A stretch of DNA of 64,000 nucleotides, taken from contig CP136898.1 in assembly GCA_034359265.1 (NCBI GenBank), forward strand, positions 44,803,501 through 44,867,500. The letters run 5' to 3'. The position numbers and the translations under genes were made by a program. The DNA is from Canna indica. Taxonomy: Eukaryota > Streptophyta > Magnoliopsida > Zingiberales > Cannaceae. Shown here in pieces: positions 1 to 10,856 of this stretch (the stretch's first letter is position 1; every line of letters starts with the position of its first letter). The notes under the pieces are model-generated. The model searched no databases, was not told where the DNA came from, and saw nothing but the letters and a program-made list of their open reading frames with translations.

Positions 1-8
1 TCAATAAT

Positions 9-20
9 TGGTATCAGAGC
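9..20 (+). promoter_or_regulatory. Primer binding site, initiator-Met tRNA type
   Basis: TGGTATCAGAGC is the standard plant initiator-Met tRNA primer site. It lies two bases after the LTR end. Copies in units 2-5 start at 1405, 2802, 4198 and 5594 and read TGGTATCATAGC, one base off. Confidence 0.9.
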
Positions 21-74
21 AGGTCGTAGATTGCGATTTCTCCGTCTCCTCTACATCTAGCCTCGATCCGAAAA

Positions 75-1297
75 ATTGCACTAGAGTTTGTTGGGTCTAT
101 ACCTCCTAGGTTCAATGAATAGAACTTTGGTCTTTGGAAGTCTAGGATGTACAACTTTCTAAAGACTGAAGGTTTAGGTGTTTACAACATGGTAAAAATC
201 AAATATATTGAACCTAAGGAAAATATGGATTCGTAGACCCAAGAATAAATTAATATGTTTGAATTAAATGCTAAGGCAACAAATTGCATATATTGTTCTT
301 TCGAAAATAACATTTTTGGAAAAGTTATGCATTGTACTTCGGCATATGATATTTGGGCTACTTTGAACATGCTTTATGATTATGCTAAAACTGAAGAACC
401 TCTAAGTGGAGGAGACGATGATAATTGTCATACTCCTATATCTAATAAAGTTCTTGAAGCTAATAGTATATCTAGCGAAACAAGTACAAAGAGTGGAAGA
501 GAAAGGTGATATGTCACCTATGCAATGAGAAAAGGCATGTGAAGAAGAATTGTCGAAGTATGAAGAACAAGGCAAAACGGAGGTCAAATGCTTCCACTCA
601 CTCACGTGCATCAAGTGAAGCATCCTCACACCACGATCACGAAGCTAACACCATGAACGTTGATGAGGAGGTATGCTCTTCTTCTTGTCATGATAATCAT
701 AATCATAGTTCTAATTCATCTAGTTCCTCGGATCTTCTTTATGATGAATTATTAGATGAATGTAAAATTATGTATGCTTTGATGGTTAAAAAAGATAAGG
801 AAAAGAAAATGTTGAAAAAGGAAAATGTGATGCTTAATTCTCATTTGCATGAATCCAAACTAGATAATGAAAAATTGAAATATATATAGGTCATTTGATT
901 CATGTCATGATAATGTAGAAGTTGAGCTTAAGGATTTGGAGCTTAAAAATGACAATTAGAAAATGAGAATTGCATGTTAAAATCTCAATTACATGCATTG
1001 CATAAAACTATGAATGAGTTCAAAAATGAGATATTGATTTTAAGTAGGAAAGTTAATGCTTCTTCTTTTAATTCTAAAAATCAAAATGTCTCATTTAGAA
1101 AACCTCAGAAAAAGAATGACAATGTTCATCATCATTCCTACGCTATGCATCCTACCATTAGACCTCATGATCATAAGAAGAGGAATGATGTTTCTAAGAA
1201 TACTCATACTCATCATGTTTCACATGACAAACATTCTAAACATAAATCTCATGTCCATAACAAAAACAAAAAAAGATTTAATGGACATTGCTTTTGT
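75..1297 (+). pseudogene. gag pseudogene, array unit 1
   Basis: This is a copy of the family E gag (Copia-type capsid with UBN2/DUF4219-like N-terminus and CCHC zinc knuckles), which would package element RNA in virus-like particles. The start codon is lost: ATG of the other units reads ATT at 75-77. In-frame TAG and TAA follow in the stretch coding MDS*TQE*IN (near 234 and 246). One base is missing upstream of the first zinc knuckle (AGTGGAAG instead of AGTCGGAAG, near 492), moving the knuckle CHLCNEKRHVKKNC into another frame, where its Gly is also Arg. A 4-base insertion (ATATATATAGG) and a TAG after DN end later frames. The unit is cut at the start of the second knuckle by the LTR-tail junction. 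It cannot make a full Gag. Confidence 0.9.
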
Positions 1298-1470
1298 TGT
1301 AATTTGCCTAAGTAACTAATGAAACGATTAAAACCAAATTTAGGCGAAAAGATTAGTAAACACACTATTCACCCCCCTCTAGTGTAGGCAATTTCCCCAA
1401 TAATTGGTATCATAGCGGGTTGTAGATTGAGATTTCACTGTCTCCTCTACATCAAGCCTCGATCCAAAAA

Positions 1471-2694
1471 ATGGCACTAGAGTTTGTTGCGTCTATACCT
1501 CCTAGGTTCGATGAATCAAACTTTGGTCTTTGGAAGCCTAGGATGTACAACTTTCTAAAGACTGAAGGTTTAGGTGTTTACAACATGGTAAAAATCAAAT
1601 ATATTGAACCTAAGGAAAATATGGATTCGTAGACCCAAGAATAAATTAATATGTTTGAATTAAATGCTAAGACAACAAATTGCATATATTGTTCTTTGGA
1701 AAATAACATTTTTGAAAAAGTTATGCATTGTACTTCGGCATATGATATTTGGGCTACTCTGAACATGCTTTATGATTATGCTAAAACTGAAGAACCTCTA
1801 AATGAAGGAGACGATGATAATTGTCATACTCCTATATCTAATGAAGTTCTTGAAGCTAATAGTATATCTAGCCAAAGAAGTACAAAGAGTCGGAAGAGAA
1901 AGGTGATATGTCACCTATGCAATGAGAAAGGGCATGTGAAGAAGAATTGCCGTAGTATGAAGAACAAGGCAAAACGGAGGTCAAATGCTTCCACTCACTC
2001 ACGTGCATCAAGTGAAGAATCCTCACACCACGATCACGAAGCTAACACCATGAACGTTGATGAGGAGGTATGCTCTTCTTCTTGTCATGATAATCATAAT
2101 CATAGTTCTAATTCATCTAGTTCTTCGGATCTTCTTTATGATGAATTATTAGATGAATGTAAAATTATGTATGCTTTGATGGTTAAAAAAGATAAGGAAA
2201 AGAAAATGTTGAAAAAGGAAAATGTGATGCTTAATTCTCATTTGCATGAATCCAAACTAGATAATGAAAAATTGAAATATATATAGGTCATTTGATTCAT
2301 GTCATGATAATGTAGAAGTTGAGCTTAAGGATTTGGAGCTTAAAAATGACAATTAGAAAATGAGAATTGCATATTAAAATCTCAATTACATGCATTGCAT
2401 AAAACTATGAATGAGTTCAAAAATGAGATATTGATTTTAAGTAGGAAAGTTAATGCTTCTTCTTTTAATTCTAAAAATCAAAATGTCTCATTTAGAAAAC
2501 CTCAGAAAAAGAATGACAATGTTCATCATCATTCCTACGCTATGCATCCTACCATTAGACCTCATGATCATAAGAAGAGGAATGATGTTTCTAAGAATAC
2601 TCATACTCATCATGTTTCACATGACAAACATTCTAAACATAAATCTCATGTCCATAACAAAAACAAAAAAAGATTTAATGGACATTGCTTTTGT
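1471..2694 (+). pseudogene. gag pseudogene, array unit 2
   Basis: The ATG is intact at 1471, and the N-terminus MALEFVASIPPRFDES is readable. The two stops (TAG, TAA) at the MDS*TQE*IN position are shared with all units. From 1651 a 211-codon frame runs through the UBN2-like region and the first zinc knuckle CHLCNEKGHVKKNC (C-x2-C-x4-H-x4-C, all ligands present) into the Ser/His-rich linker and the Lys-rich coiled segment. It ends at the 4-base insertion near 2278. The base missing in units 1, 3 and 4 before the knuckle is present here, as in unit 5. The copy stops at the junction near 2694, before the second knuckle is complete. Confidence 0.9.
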
Positions 2695-2867
2695 TGTAAT
2701 TTGCCTAAGTAACTAGTGAAACGATTAAAATCAAATTTAGGCGAAAAGATTAGTAAACACACTATTCACCCCCCTCTAGTGTAGGCAATTTCCCCAATAA
2801 TTGGTATCATAGCGGGTTGTAGATTGAGATTTCACTGTCTCCTCTACATCTAGCCTCGATCCAAAAA

Positions 2868-4090
2868 ATGGCACTAGAGTTTGTTGCGTCTATACCTCCT
2901 AGGTTCGATGAATCGAACTTTGGTCTTTGGAAGCCTAGGATGTACAACTTTCTAAAGACTGAAGGTTTAGGTGTTTACAACATGGTAAAAATCAAATATA
3001 TTGAACCTAAGGAAAATATGGATTCGTAGACCCAAGAATAAATTAATATGTTTGAATGAAATGCTAAGGCAACAAATTGCATATATTGTTCTTTCAAAAA
3101 TAATATTTTTGGAAAAGTTATGCATTGTACTTCGGCATATGATATTTGGGCTACTTTGAACATGCTTTATGATTATGCTAAAACTGAAGAACCTCTAAGT
3201 GGAGGAGACGATGATAATTGTCATACTCCTATATCTAATAAAGTTCTTGAAGCTAATAGTATATCTAGCGAAAGAAGTACAAAGAGTGGAAGAGAAAGGT
3301 GATATGTCACCTATGCAATGAGAAAAGGCATGTGAAGAAGAATTGTCGAAGTATGAAGAACAAGGCAAAACGGAGGTCAAATGCTTCCACTCACTCACGT
3401 GCATCAAGTGAAGCATCCTCACACCACGATCACGAAGCTTACACCATGAACGTTGATGAGGAGGTATGCTCTTCTTCTTGTCATGATAATCATAATCATA
3501 GTTCTAATTCATCTAGTTCCTCGGATCTTCTTTATGATGAATTATTAGATGAATGTAAAATTATGTATGCTTTGATGGTTAAAAAAGATAAGGAAAAGAA
3601 AATGTTGAAAAAGGAAAATGTGATGCTTAATTCTCATTTGCATGAATCCAAACTAGATAATGAAAAATTGAAATATATATAGGTCATTTGATTCATGTCA
3701 TGATAATGTAGAAGTTGAGCTTAAGGATTTGGAGCTTAAAAATGACAATTAGAAAATGAGAATTGCATGTTAAAATCTCAATTACATGCATTGCATAAAA
3801 CTATGAATGAGTTCAAAAATGAGATATTGATTTTAAGTAGGAAAGTTAATGCTTCTTCTTTTAATTCTAAAAATCAAAATATCTCATTTAGAAAACCTCA
3901 GAAAAAGAATGACAATGTTCATCATCATTCCTACGCTATGCATCCTACCATTAGACCTCATGATCATAAGAAGAGGAATGATGTTTCTAAGAATACTCAT
4001 ACTCATCATGTTTCACATGACAAACATTCTAAACATAAATCTCATGTCCATAACAAAAACAAAAAAAGATTTAATGGACATTGCTTTTGT
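2868..4090 (+). pseudogene. gag pseudogene, array unit 3
   Basis: The ATG is at 2868. It has the shared TAG/TAA pair, plus a further nonsense change (TTTGAATGA, Leu to stop) after the internal MFE at 3048, so the frame seen in the sister units is interrupted. It shares the one-base deletion before the first knuckle with units 1 and 4 and the 4-base insertion with units 1, 2 and 4. A private change gives HEAYTMN in the linker where the others have HEANTMN. The copy is cut at the LTR-tail junction near 4090. Confidence 0.9.
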
Positions 4091-4263
4091 TGTAATTTGC
4101 CTAAGTAACTAATGAAACGATTAAAACCAAATTTAGGCGAAAAGATTAGTAAACACACTATTCACCCCCCTCTAGTGTAGGCAATTTCCCCAATAATTGG
4201 TATCATAGCGGGTTGCAGATTGAGATTTCACTGTCTCCTCTACATCTAGCCTCGATCCAAAAA

Positions 4264-5486
4264 ATGGCACTAGAGTTTGTTGCGTCTATACCTCCTAGGT
4301 TCGATGAATCGAACTTTGGTCTTTGGAAGCCTAGGATGTACAACTTTCTAAAGACTGAAGGTTTAGGTGTTTACAACATGGTAAAAATCAAATATATTGA
4401 ACCTAAGGAAAATATGGATTCGTAGACCCAAGAATAAATTAATATGTTTGAATTAAATGCTAAGGCAACAAATTGCATATATTGTTCTTTCGAAAATAAC
4501 ATTTTTGGAAAAGTTATGCATTGTACTTCGGCATATGATATTTGGGCTACTTTGAACATGCTTTATGATTATGCTAAAACTGAAGAACCTCTAAGTGGAG
4601 GAGACGATGATAATTGTCATACTCCTATATCTAATAAAGTTCTTGAAGCTAATAGTATATCTAGCGAAACAAGTACAAAGAGTGGAAGAGAAAGGTGATA
4701 TGTCACCTATGCAATGAGAAAAGGCATGTGAAGAAGAATTGTCGAAGTATGAAGAACAAGGCAAAACGGAGGTCAAATGCTTCCACTCACTCACGTGCAT
4801 CAAGTGAAGCATCCTCACACCACGATCACGAAGCTAACACCATGAACGTTGATGAGGAGGTATGCTCTTCTTCTTGTCATGATAATCATAATCATAGTTC
4901 TAATTCATCTAGTTCCTCGGATCTTCTTTATGATGAATTATTAGATGAATGTAAAATTATGTATGCTTTGATGGTTAAAAAAGATAAGGAAAAGAAAATG
5001 TTGAAAAAGGAAAATGTGATGCTTAATTCTCATTTGCATGAATCCAAACTAGATAATGAAAAATTGAAATATATATAGGTCATTTGATTCATGTCATGAT
5101 AATGTAGAAGTTGAGCTTAAGGATTTGGAGCTTAAAAATGACAATTAGAAAATGAGAATTGCATATTAAAATCTCAATTACATGCATTGCATAAAACTAT
5201 GAATGAGTTCAAAAATGAGATATTGATTTTAAGTAGGAAAGTTAATGCTTCTTCTTTTAATTCTAAAAATCAAAATGTCTCATTTAGAAAACCTCAGAAA
5301 AAGAATGACAATGTTCATCATCATTCCTACGCTATGCATCCTACCATTAGACCTCATGATCATAAGAAGAGGAATGATGTTTCTAAGAATACTCATACTC
5401 ATCATGTTTCACATGACAAACATTCTAAACATAAATCTCATGTCCATAACAAAAACAAAAAAAGATTTAATGGACATTGCTTTTGT
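4264..5486 (+). pseudogene. gag pseudogene, array unit 4
   Basis: The ATG is at 4264, preceded by an in-frame leader. The N-terminal frame MALEFVASIPPRFDES runs to the shared TAG after MDS. The following 84-codon frame (from 4444) is identical in protein sequence to unit 1, including the private SETSTKSG motif, whereas unit 3 has SERSTKSG. It shares the one-base deletion before the first knuckle and the 4-base insertion. Its later part carries GCATATTAA, as unit 2 does, so it looks like a mosaic. It is cut at the LTR-tail junction near 5486. Confidence 0.9.
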
Positions 5487-5659
5487 TGTAATTTGCCTAA
5501 GTAACTAATGAAACGATTAAAACCAAATTTAGGCGAAAAGATTAGTAAACACACTATTCACCCCCCTCTAGTGTAGGCAATTTCCCCAATAATTGGTATC
5601 ATAGCGGGTTGTAGATTGAGATTTCACTGTCTCCTCTACATCTAGCCTCGATCCAAAAA

Positions 5660-7044
5660 ATGGCACTAGAGTTTGTTGCGTCTATACCTCCTAGGTTCGA
5701 TGAATCAAACTTTGGTCTTTGGAAGCCTAGGATGTACAACTTTCTAAAGACTGAAGGTTTAGGTGTTTACAACATGGTAAAAATCAAATATATTGAACCT
5801 AAGGAAAATATGGATTCGTAGACCCAAGAATAAATTAATATGTTTGAATTAAATGCTAAGACAACAAATTGCATATATTGTTCTTTGGAAAATAACATTT
5901 TTGAAAAAGTTATGCATTGTACTTCGGCATATGATATTTGGGCTACTTTGAACATGCTTTATGATTATGCTAAAACTGAAGAACCTCTAAATGAAGGAGA
6001 CGATGATAATTGTCATACTCCTATATCTAATGAAGTTCTTGAAGCTAATAGTATATCTAGCCAAAGAAGTACAAAAAGTCGGAAGAGAAAGGTGATATGT
6101 CACCTATGCAATGAGAAAGGGCATGTGAAGAAGAATTGCCGTAGTATGAAGAACAAGGCAAAACGGAGGTCAAATGCTTCCACTCACTCACGTGCATCAA
6201 GTGAAGCATCCTCACACCATGATCACGAAGCTAACATCATGAACGTTGATGAGGAGGTATGCTCTTCTTCTAGTCATGATAATCATAATCATAGTTCTAA
6301 TTCATCTACTTCCTCGGATCTTCTTTATGATGAATTATTAGATGAATATAAAATTATGTATGCCTTGATGGTTAAAAAAGATAAGGAAAAGAAAATGTTG
6401 AAAAAGGAAAATGTGATGCTTAATTCTCATTTGCATGAATCCAAACTAGATAATGAAAAATTGAAATATAGGTCATTTGATTCATGTCATGATAATGTAG
6501 AAGTTGAGCTTAAGGATTTGAAGCTTAAAAATGACAATTAGAAAATGAGAATTGCATGTTAAAATCTCAATTAGATGCATTGCATAAAACTATGAATGAG
6601 TTGAAAAATGAGATATTGATTTTAAGTAGGAAAGTTAATGCTTCTTCTTTTAATTCTAAAAATCAAAATGTCTCATTTAGGAAACCTCAGAAAAAGAATG
6701 CCAATGTTCCTCATCATTCCTATGCTATGCATCCTACCATTAGACCTCATGATCATAAGAAGATGAATGATGTTTCTAAGAATGCTCATACTCATCATGT
6801 TTCACATGACAAACATTCTAAAAATAAATCTCATGTCCATAACAAAAACAAAAAGAGATTTAATGGACATTGCTTTTGTTATGGTACTTTTGGCCATCCT
6901 ATTTATGGTTGTGCATTCACGAAAAATCCAAGTGTAGCTAGGACACTTTGGATTCCTAGGCCATCTCACCCCCAAGGACCCAAAGCCATTTGGGTACCGA
7001 AAGTTTCTTGTTCTCTTGTAGGGGGAGCTACCACACATGGTTGA
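5660..7044 (+). pseudogene. gag pseudogene, array unit 5 (natural 3' end)
   Basis: This is the only unit that keeps the true gag 3' end. The ATG is at 5660. The TAG/TAA pair near 5819 and 5831 interrupts it, then a 233-codon frame (5840-6541) covers the UBN2-like region and the intact first knuckle CHLCNEKGHVKKNC. A TAG with frameshift near 6539 separates it from a final 162-codon frame (6556-7044). That frame contains the His/Lys-rich basic region, a second knuckle whose second Cys is Tyr (CFCYGTFGHPIYGC) and a tail with the motifs LWIPRP and AIWVPK, ending at TGA 7042-7044. It lacks the 4-base insertion of units 1-4. In autonomous Copia elements such a tail would lead into protease; here it simply stops. 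Confidence 0.9.
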
Positions 7045-9847
7045 AGGAAAGTGATATGTTGAAGTTGACCATGAACTTGAATGATGAATTCTCCATTGGT
7101 TGCAACTTCAAGCTGCCTTGATGCCTATGGTAAAGTTGGCATCAAATACTTTGATATCATCTTCTAATCAACATTGATCTACTTAAGTTGAAGCTTTTGA
7201 TACTATGCATAATTCGATTGAGCTTTTTCTGCTCTTGATAAGAGTCTTTTTAAAAATGATTTTGATTTTTGATTTTTGATTTTCCGATCTCTTCGGAGAC
7301 CAATGTAGCCTGTAATGGGCTCATGCGACCTTGCGGTTTTAAATCGTAGGCTCATTGTGGCCTTTTGGTTTTCAACCAATAGGAAGGGTTGGAGATCTTA
7401 TGTTTCAAAATTTTATATTTCGAGATCTCTCGAATCGTTTTGGTTTCATGATGATTTTACTTGAAACGAATTTTTCACTATCTAGCTTAGGTTGGAATTC
7501 TCAAATGAAGATTTCTATTTTCACCTTCGCTATTTAGTTTGATCGCTTGCATGTAGCTTTGGTTTCATTTTCTACTAATGAAGTCTACCTGCAAGTTGAA
7601 AATGTTAATGGAAGTCTATGCTATCATGAAGAGAATTGAAAAGTAAATGACAAGTTTGGCAAAATTCTGTTGAAAGAGGTATGAGTTTGATTTTGCAAAA
7701 ATCTTAGTTTAATACTTGAATACTTGTGATATAATGATGTCTCTATATACTCATGATTGATGTTGCATGACAAATCTATGAAATTTCATGAGTAGGCAAA
7801 ATTTTGATAACTTATTCAATTTCATGATATCTTAATTGAATGAAACTCGCTCTAGGTTGAAACTCACCTTAGAGACCTCATTTTGAGTTAGTAGTTGGAA
7901 TACATGTTTAGATACACACATGACATGATTCTAGGTGTTTAAACTTGAAAATTCATGTGTAGATTAAAAATGTGATAACTAGATCACATTAGAGGACTTA
8001 AGCTTGAAAAGTTTGACCCAAGTCAATAAATTGACTTGGACACTTCACTTTAAGTCCAAAATTCATAAACATGTTTAGGAATATGTATGACATATTTCCA
8101 TGCACATAGATTGAAAAAATTCATATGGATATGAATAAAATGACATAGAGGCCATTTCATGATAACCTCTTTTGAACCAAGTTGACCCAAGTCAACAAAT
8201 TAACTTAGAGGTCTCATTTTCAATCCATATTTGAGAAACATGTTTAGATTTACTCATGTTAGGTATCCATAGGTTTAAATTTGAAAAACCATGAGTAAAT
8301 GATGAGATTGAAACTTAGCAAGTTTCATGATAACTATCTTAGTTTTGAATGAAACCATGTTAGGTTGATATATTGACTTAAGAACATAATTTTCATCTCA
8401 AACTTGACATACACTCTTTACATGACCATTATGTAGTGTCATATAAGTTTGAATGAAAACTGAACACGTTTTAAAAATAACTGAAAATTACGGAAATGCC
8501 ATTGAAAATTCAGCATTTTTAGTTATTTTTAGAAAAATATAGAAAAATCATTTTTAACCGATTCTTGAAATTGCATCTTCATTGAAAAATCCAGTTCATT
8601 CAGTAAAAATTTTAGAAATTTTCATTAAGAATCAGATTTATAATGGAATTTTGAAGTTGGATTTCAAAAATGCAAAGTACTTTCCGATACTTTGATTTTT
8701 CGTCAAAAACTTCAAATAAAACTTTATGCATACTATTTTGATTTCATTTCTAATATCGTTCTCACTATTCTTTGAGTGAAATCATTTCTAAAAATGATTT
8801 TGATAACTTGAGCGATATCTTGAAAAAATAAGTTTTGGTTGAAATCAAGATAGGATGAAAAATGAACTTAGATAGTTCATTTTGAGCTCAAACTTGACAC
8901 GCGCATCTTAAATGATCATTCAGAGATGTCTGAAAAGTTTGAAGCAAAATTGACAACTTTTGAAAAAGTACTTGAAATTTACGAAAATGCCCCTAGACTT
9001 TCAAAAATCTTATGAATTTATAGGAAACTGGTTTTTGACTGATTCTTGAACCTGTAGATTCCTTGAAAAATCTAGTTTATCCAATTAAAGTTTCAAAATT
9101 TTTGTCAGAAATATAATTTTGTATGGATTTAAAAAGTTTGATTTTTGAAAACTTAAAAGTATACTTTGACCTAAGTCAACAAAGTGACTTAGAAACTTTA
9201 TTTTTAAGCCCAAACTTGATCAATATATACTTAGATTCACTCATGTTAGATATCTAGGTACCTAATTTGAGAATACATGAGTAGATAGCAAAACTTTATG
9301 CTTAACATTTTCATGTTTTCATGTCTATTTTGAATGTAACCGTGCTAAGTTCATATTTTGATCAAATAACATTAGTTTCACTTCAAACTTGATATACATG
9401 CTTTAAATGACCATATCTTGGTATTTTGAAAGTTTGAATGAAATCTAAAAATGTCATGAAAAAGATATGATATTCTTGAAAATATCGATACTTAAGTTTC
9501 TACATGATTCCTGTTTTTGGATTTCATTTATCATTTCTTGATATCATGTATTGATTAGTCTCAAAATTGATATAATGTTTTCATCCCTTGACTTGGTTGA
9601 CTTTGGCTTTCATGAAAAATGCTTTCTAGTCTCAACCTTGATTCTAATTGTCTTTTCTAGCCCTTTTTAATTGATGTCAAAAGGGGAGAAAAATATAGGT
9701 AAAGGGGAAGAAAATATAGGAAAATCATGCATATAGATAGGGGGAGTTTTATTACATAGATATGCATGTTAATAGGGGGAGAAATCCTATGTCTTATATC
9801 CTCTATGCTTAATTGTAGATATTTTCTTAAGGATGTTTGTCATCATC
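7045..9847 (+). other. E1 non-coding internal domain
   Basis: There are about 2.8 kb of AT-rich DNA with no frame of note and no pol motif. The same sequence recurs in reverse in E2 (12854-14698), E4 (55078-57770) and partly E3, so it is a conserved part of the family and not random flank. A GC-richer start (7260-7400, including CGATCTCTTCGGAGACC) is shared with E3 and E4. Confidence 0.8.
8385..9480 (+). repeat. Diverged ~490-bp tandem repeats in the non-coding domain
   Basis: Three related blocks start near 8390, 8880 and 9375. Each carries CTCAAACTTGACA/TAC, a TGACCAT/TGATCAT box, AGTTTGAA(T/G) and, in the first two, ACGAAAATGCC followed by GATTCTTGAA and GAAAAATC. Spacing is about 490 bp. 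The blocks are well diverged from one another, so the duplication is old and predates the spread of the family (E4 has matching blocks). Confidence 0.6.
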
Positions 9848-9861
9848 AAAAAAGGGGAGAT
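9848..9861 (+). promoter_or_regulatory. Polypurine tract of E1
   Basis: AAAAAAGGGGAGAT directly abuts the 3' LTR and would prime plus-strand DNA. Similar purine runs lie upstream (near 9679-9712, 9735-9746, 9774-9784) and are also kept in E2 and E4. Confidence 0.85.
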
Positions 9862-10550
9862 TGTTGGCTTAAAGTTTTCAACCTTGGTCTTAATCTCAGT
9901 TTTGATGATAATAAACATAGAACTAATGTTTTATTGAGAAATCTTTCAGGTTCCATATTGGTTAGCGCACGACGTTCGCGATCGGAAAAATCGGAGAAAT
10001 TGAAAAATCGGAAGGACGTTGGTCGACGCGCTCGAACTCTTCAAGAAGTTAGAGTTTAGGTTTAGGGTGTCTAGATATGTTGTAAATCCTCTTTATGATG
10101 CAAAGAATCCTAAAATCAATTACGGATCCTAAAACATGAAAACTCGGAACCGCCCTGAAATTCACTTAGCCTAGGGAGCTCTTTGGAGGGCTATATGACC
10201 TAGATAGTTTCTTGACATAAAATATGACGGTAATTAATCCTTGGGTTAAAACTAGATAACGAGATATTTTTAGGGATTTTTTGGAAGCCTTTAGCCTACC
10301 CTTATTTGATCCAAAAAATTAGAAAAGTTTCGTTTTCGGAAAATTTGTACTAGACCCCAAAAACTAAATTTTGATTCTTAAGGATTTTAATTTTTTAGAT
10401 ATTTTTATTGAATCCAAATGAGGGGTAATCCTTATATAATATTTATGTTTTAAAGTTATTAACTTTAAGTTAATAAATGTTATATAAGTAGACTTAGTGA
10501 AGACGGAATCAGAAAATGAACAAACAGAACCAAACTGCCCAGTCGAGTCC

Positions 10551-10790
10551 AGGGTCGACCGATCGAAGTGTGCCAAAATTTGGCAGAGGGCGCATCGGTC
10601 GATCGATCGGTCGATCGGACTGCAGATCGCTGAAGTCGCAACTTGCGTTGGTCGACCAGATTGCGGATCGCAGGAATCGCGTCTGGCGGTCGACCCATCG
10701 GTCGACCACATAGAGAGATTGAGCCAGCGGTCGCTCGAGCGGTCGATCGGTCGGTCGACCGATGATCTATCGGCATGCGACCGAACGACG
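10551..10790 (+). repeat. CpG-rich palindromic GGTCGACC/CGATCG block
   Basis: This is a dense cluster of GGTCGACC, CGATCGATCG and GGTCGATCGGTC words just upstream of the TATA box. Equivalent but differently arranged blocks occur in every family E LTR: 12441-12550, 15460-15570, 37788-37895, 49775-49970, 51305-51440, 54425-54715, 60065-60320 and 62585-62715. Confidence 0.85.
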
Positions 10791-10848
10791 GTAATGACTA
10801 GTTTTTCGCTCGTTTTTCGCCCGTTGAGCTGCCGTTTCTTTGAGAGGT

Positions 10849-10856
10849 TATAAATA
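10849..10856 (+). promoter_or_regulatory. TATA box of E1 LTR
   Basis: TATAAATA sits about 60 bp downstream of the palindromic block. It is conserved in other LTRs: 12391-12398, 49714-49721, 51251-51258, 54367-54374 and 60013-60020 (all reverse), and TATATATA at 62784-62791. Transcription should start about 30 bp further on, leaving roughly 740 bp of R-U5. Confidence 0.65.

Larger units (their letters stand above)
9..6870 (+). repeat. Five-unit tandem array, period about 1396 bp (LTR tail + PBS + gag)
   Basis: Units start at primer sites 9, 1405, 2802, 4198 and 5594, with spacings 1396, 1397, 1396 and 1396. Each of units 1-4 ends by jumping from gag (CTTTTGTT, for example 1291-1298) into the last ~105 bp of an LTR (GTAATTTGCCTAAG...), and then into the next primer site. 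The same LTR tail occurs naturally at 11518-11622. Unit 5 does not jump; it continues into the natural gag 3' end. Identity between units is very high by eye, with a few diagnostic differences. Confidence 0.95.

Noticed and set aside
182..5955. Repeated 62- and 75-residue minus-strand frames in the gag array
   Set aside because: They are shadows of gag on the opposite strand.
9..6870. CRISPR-like array
   Set aside because: Units are 1.4 kb, contain gag and an LTR tail, and there are no short repeats with unique spacers; the DNA is plant.
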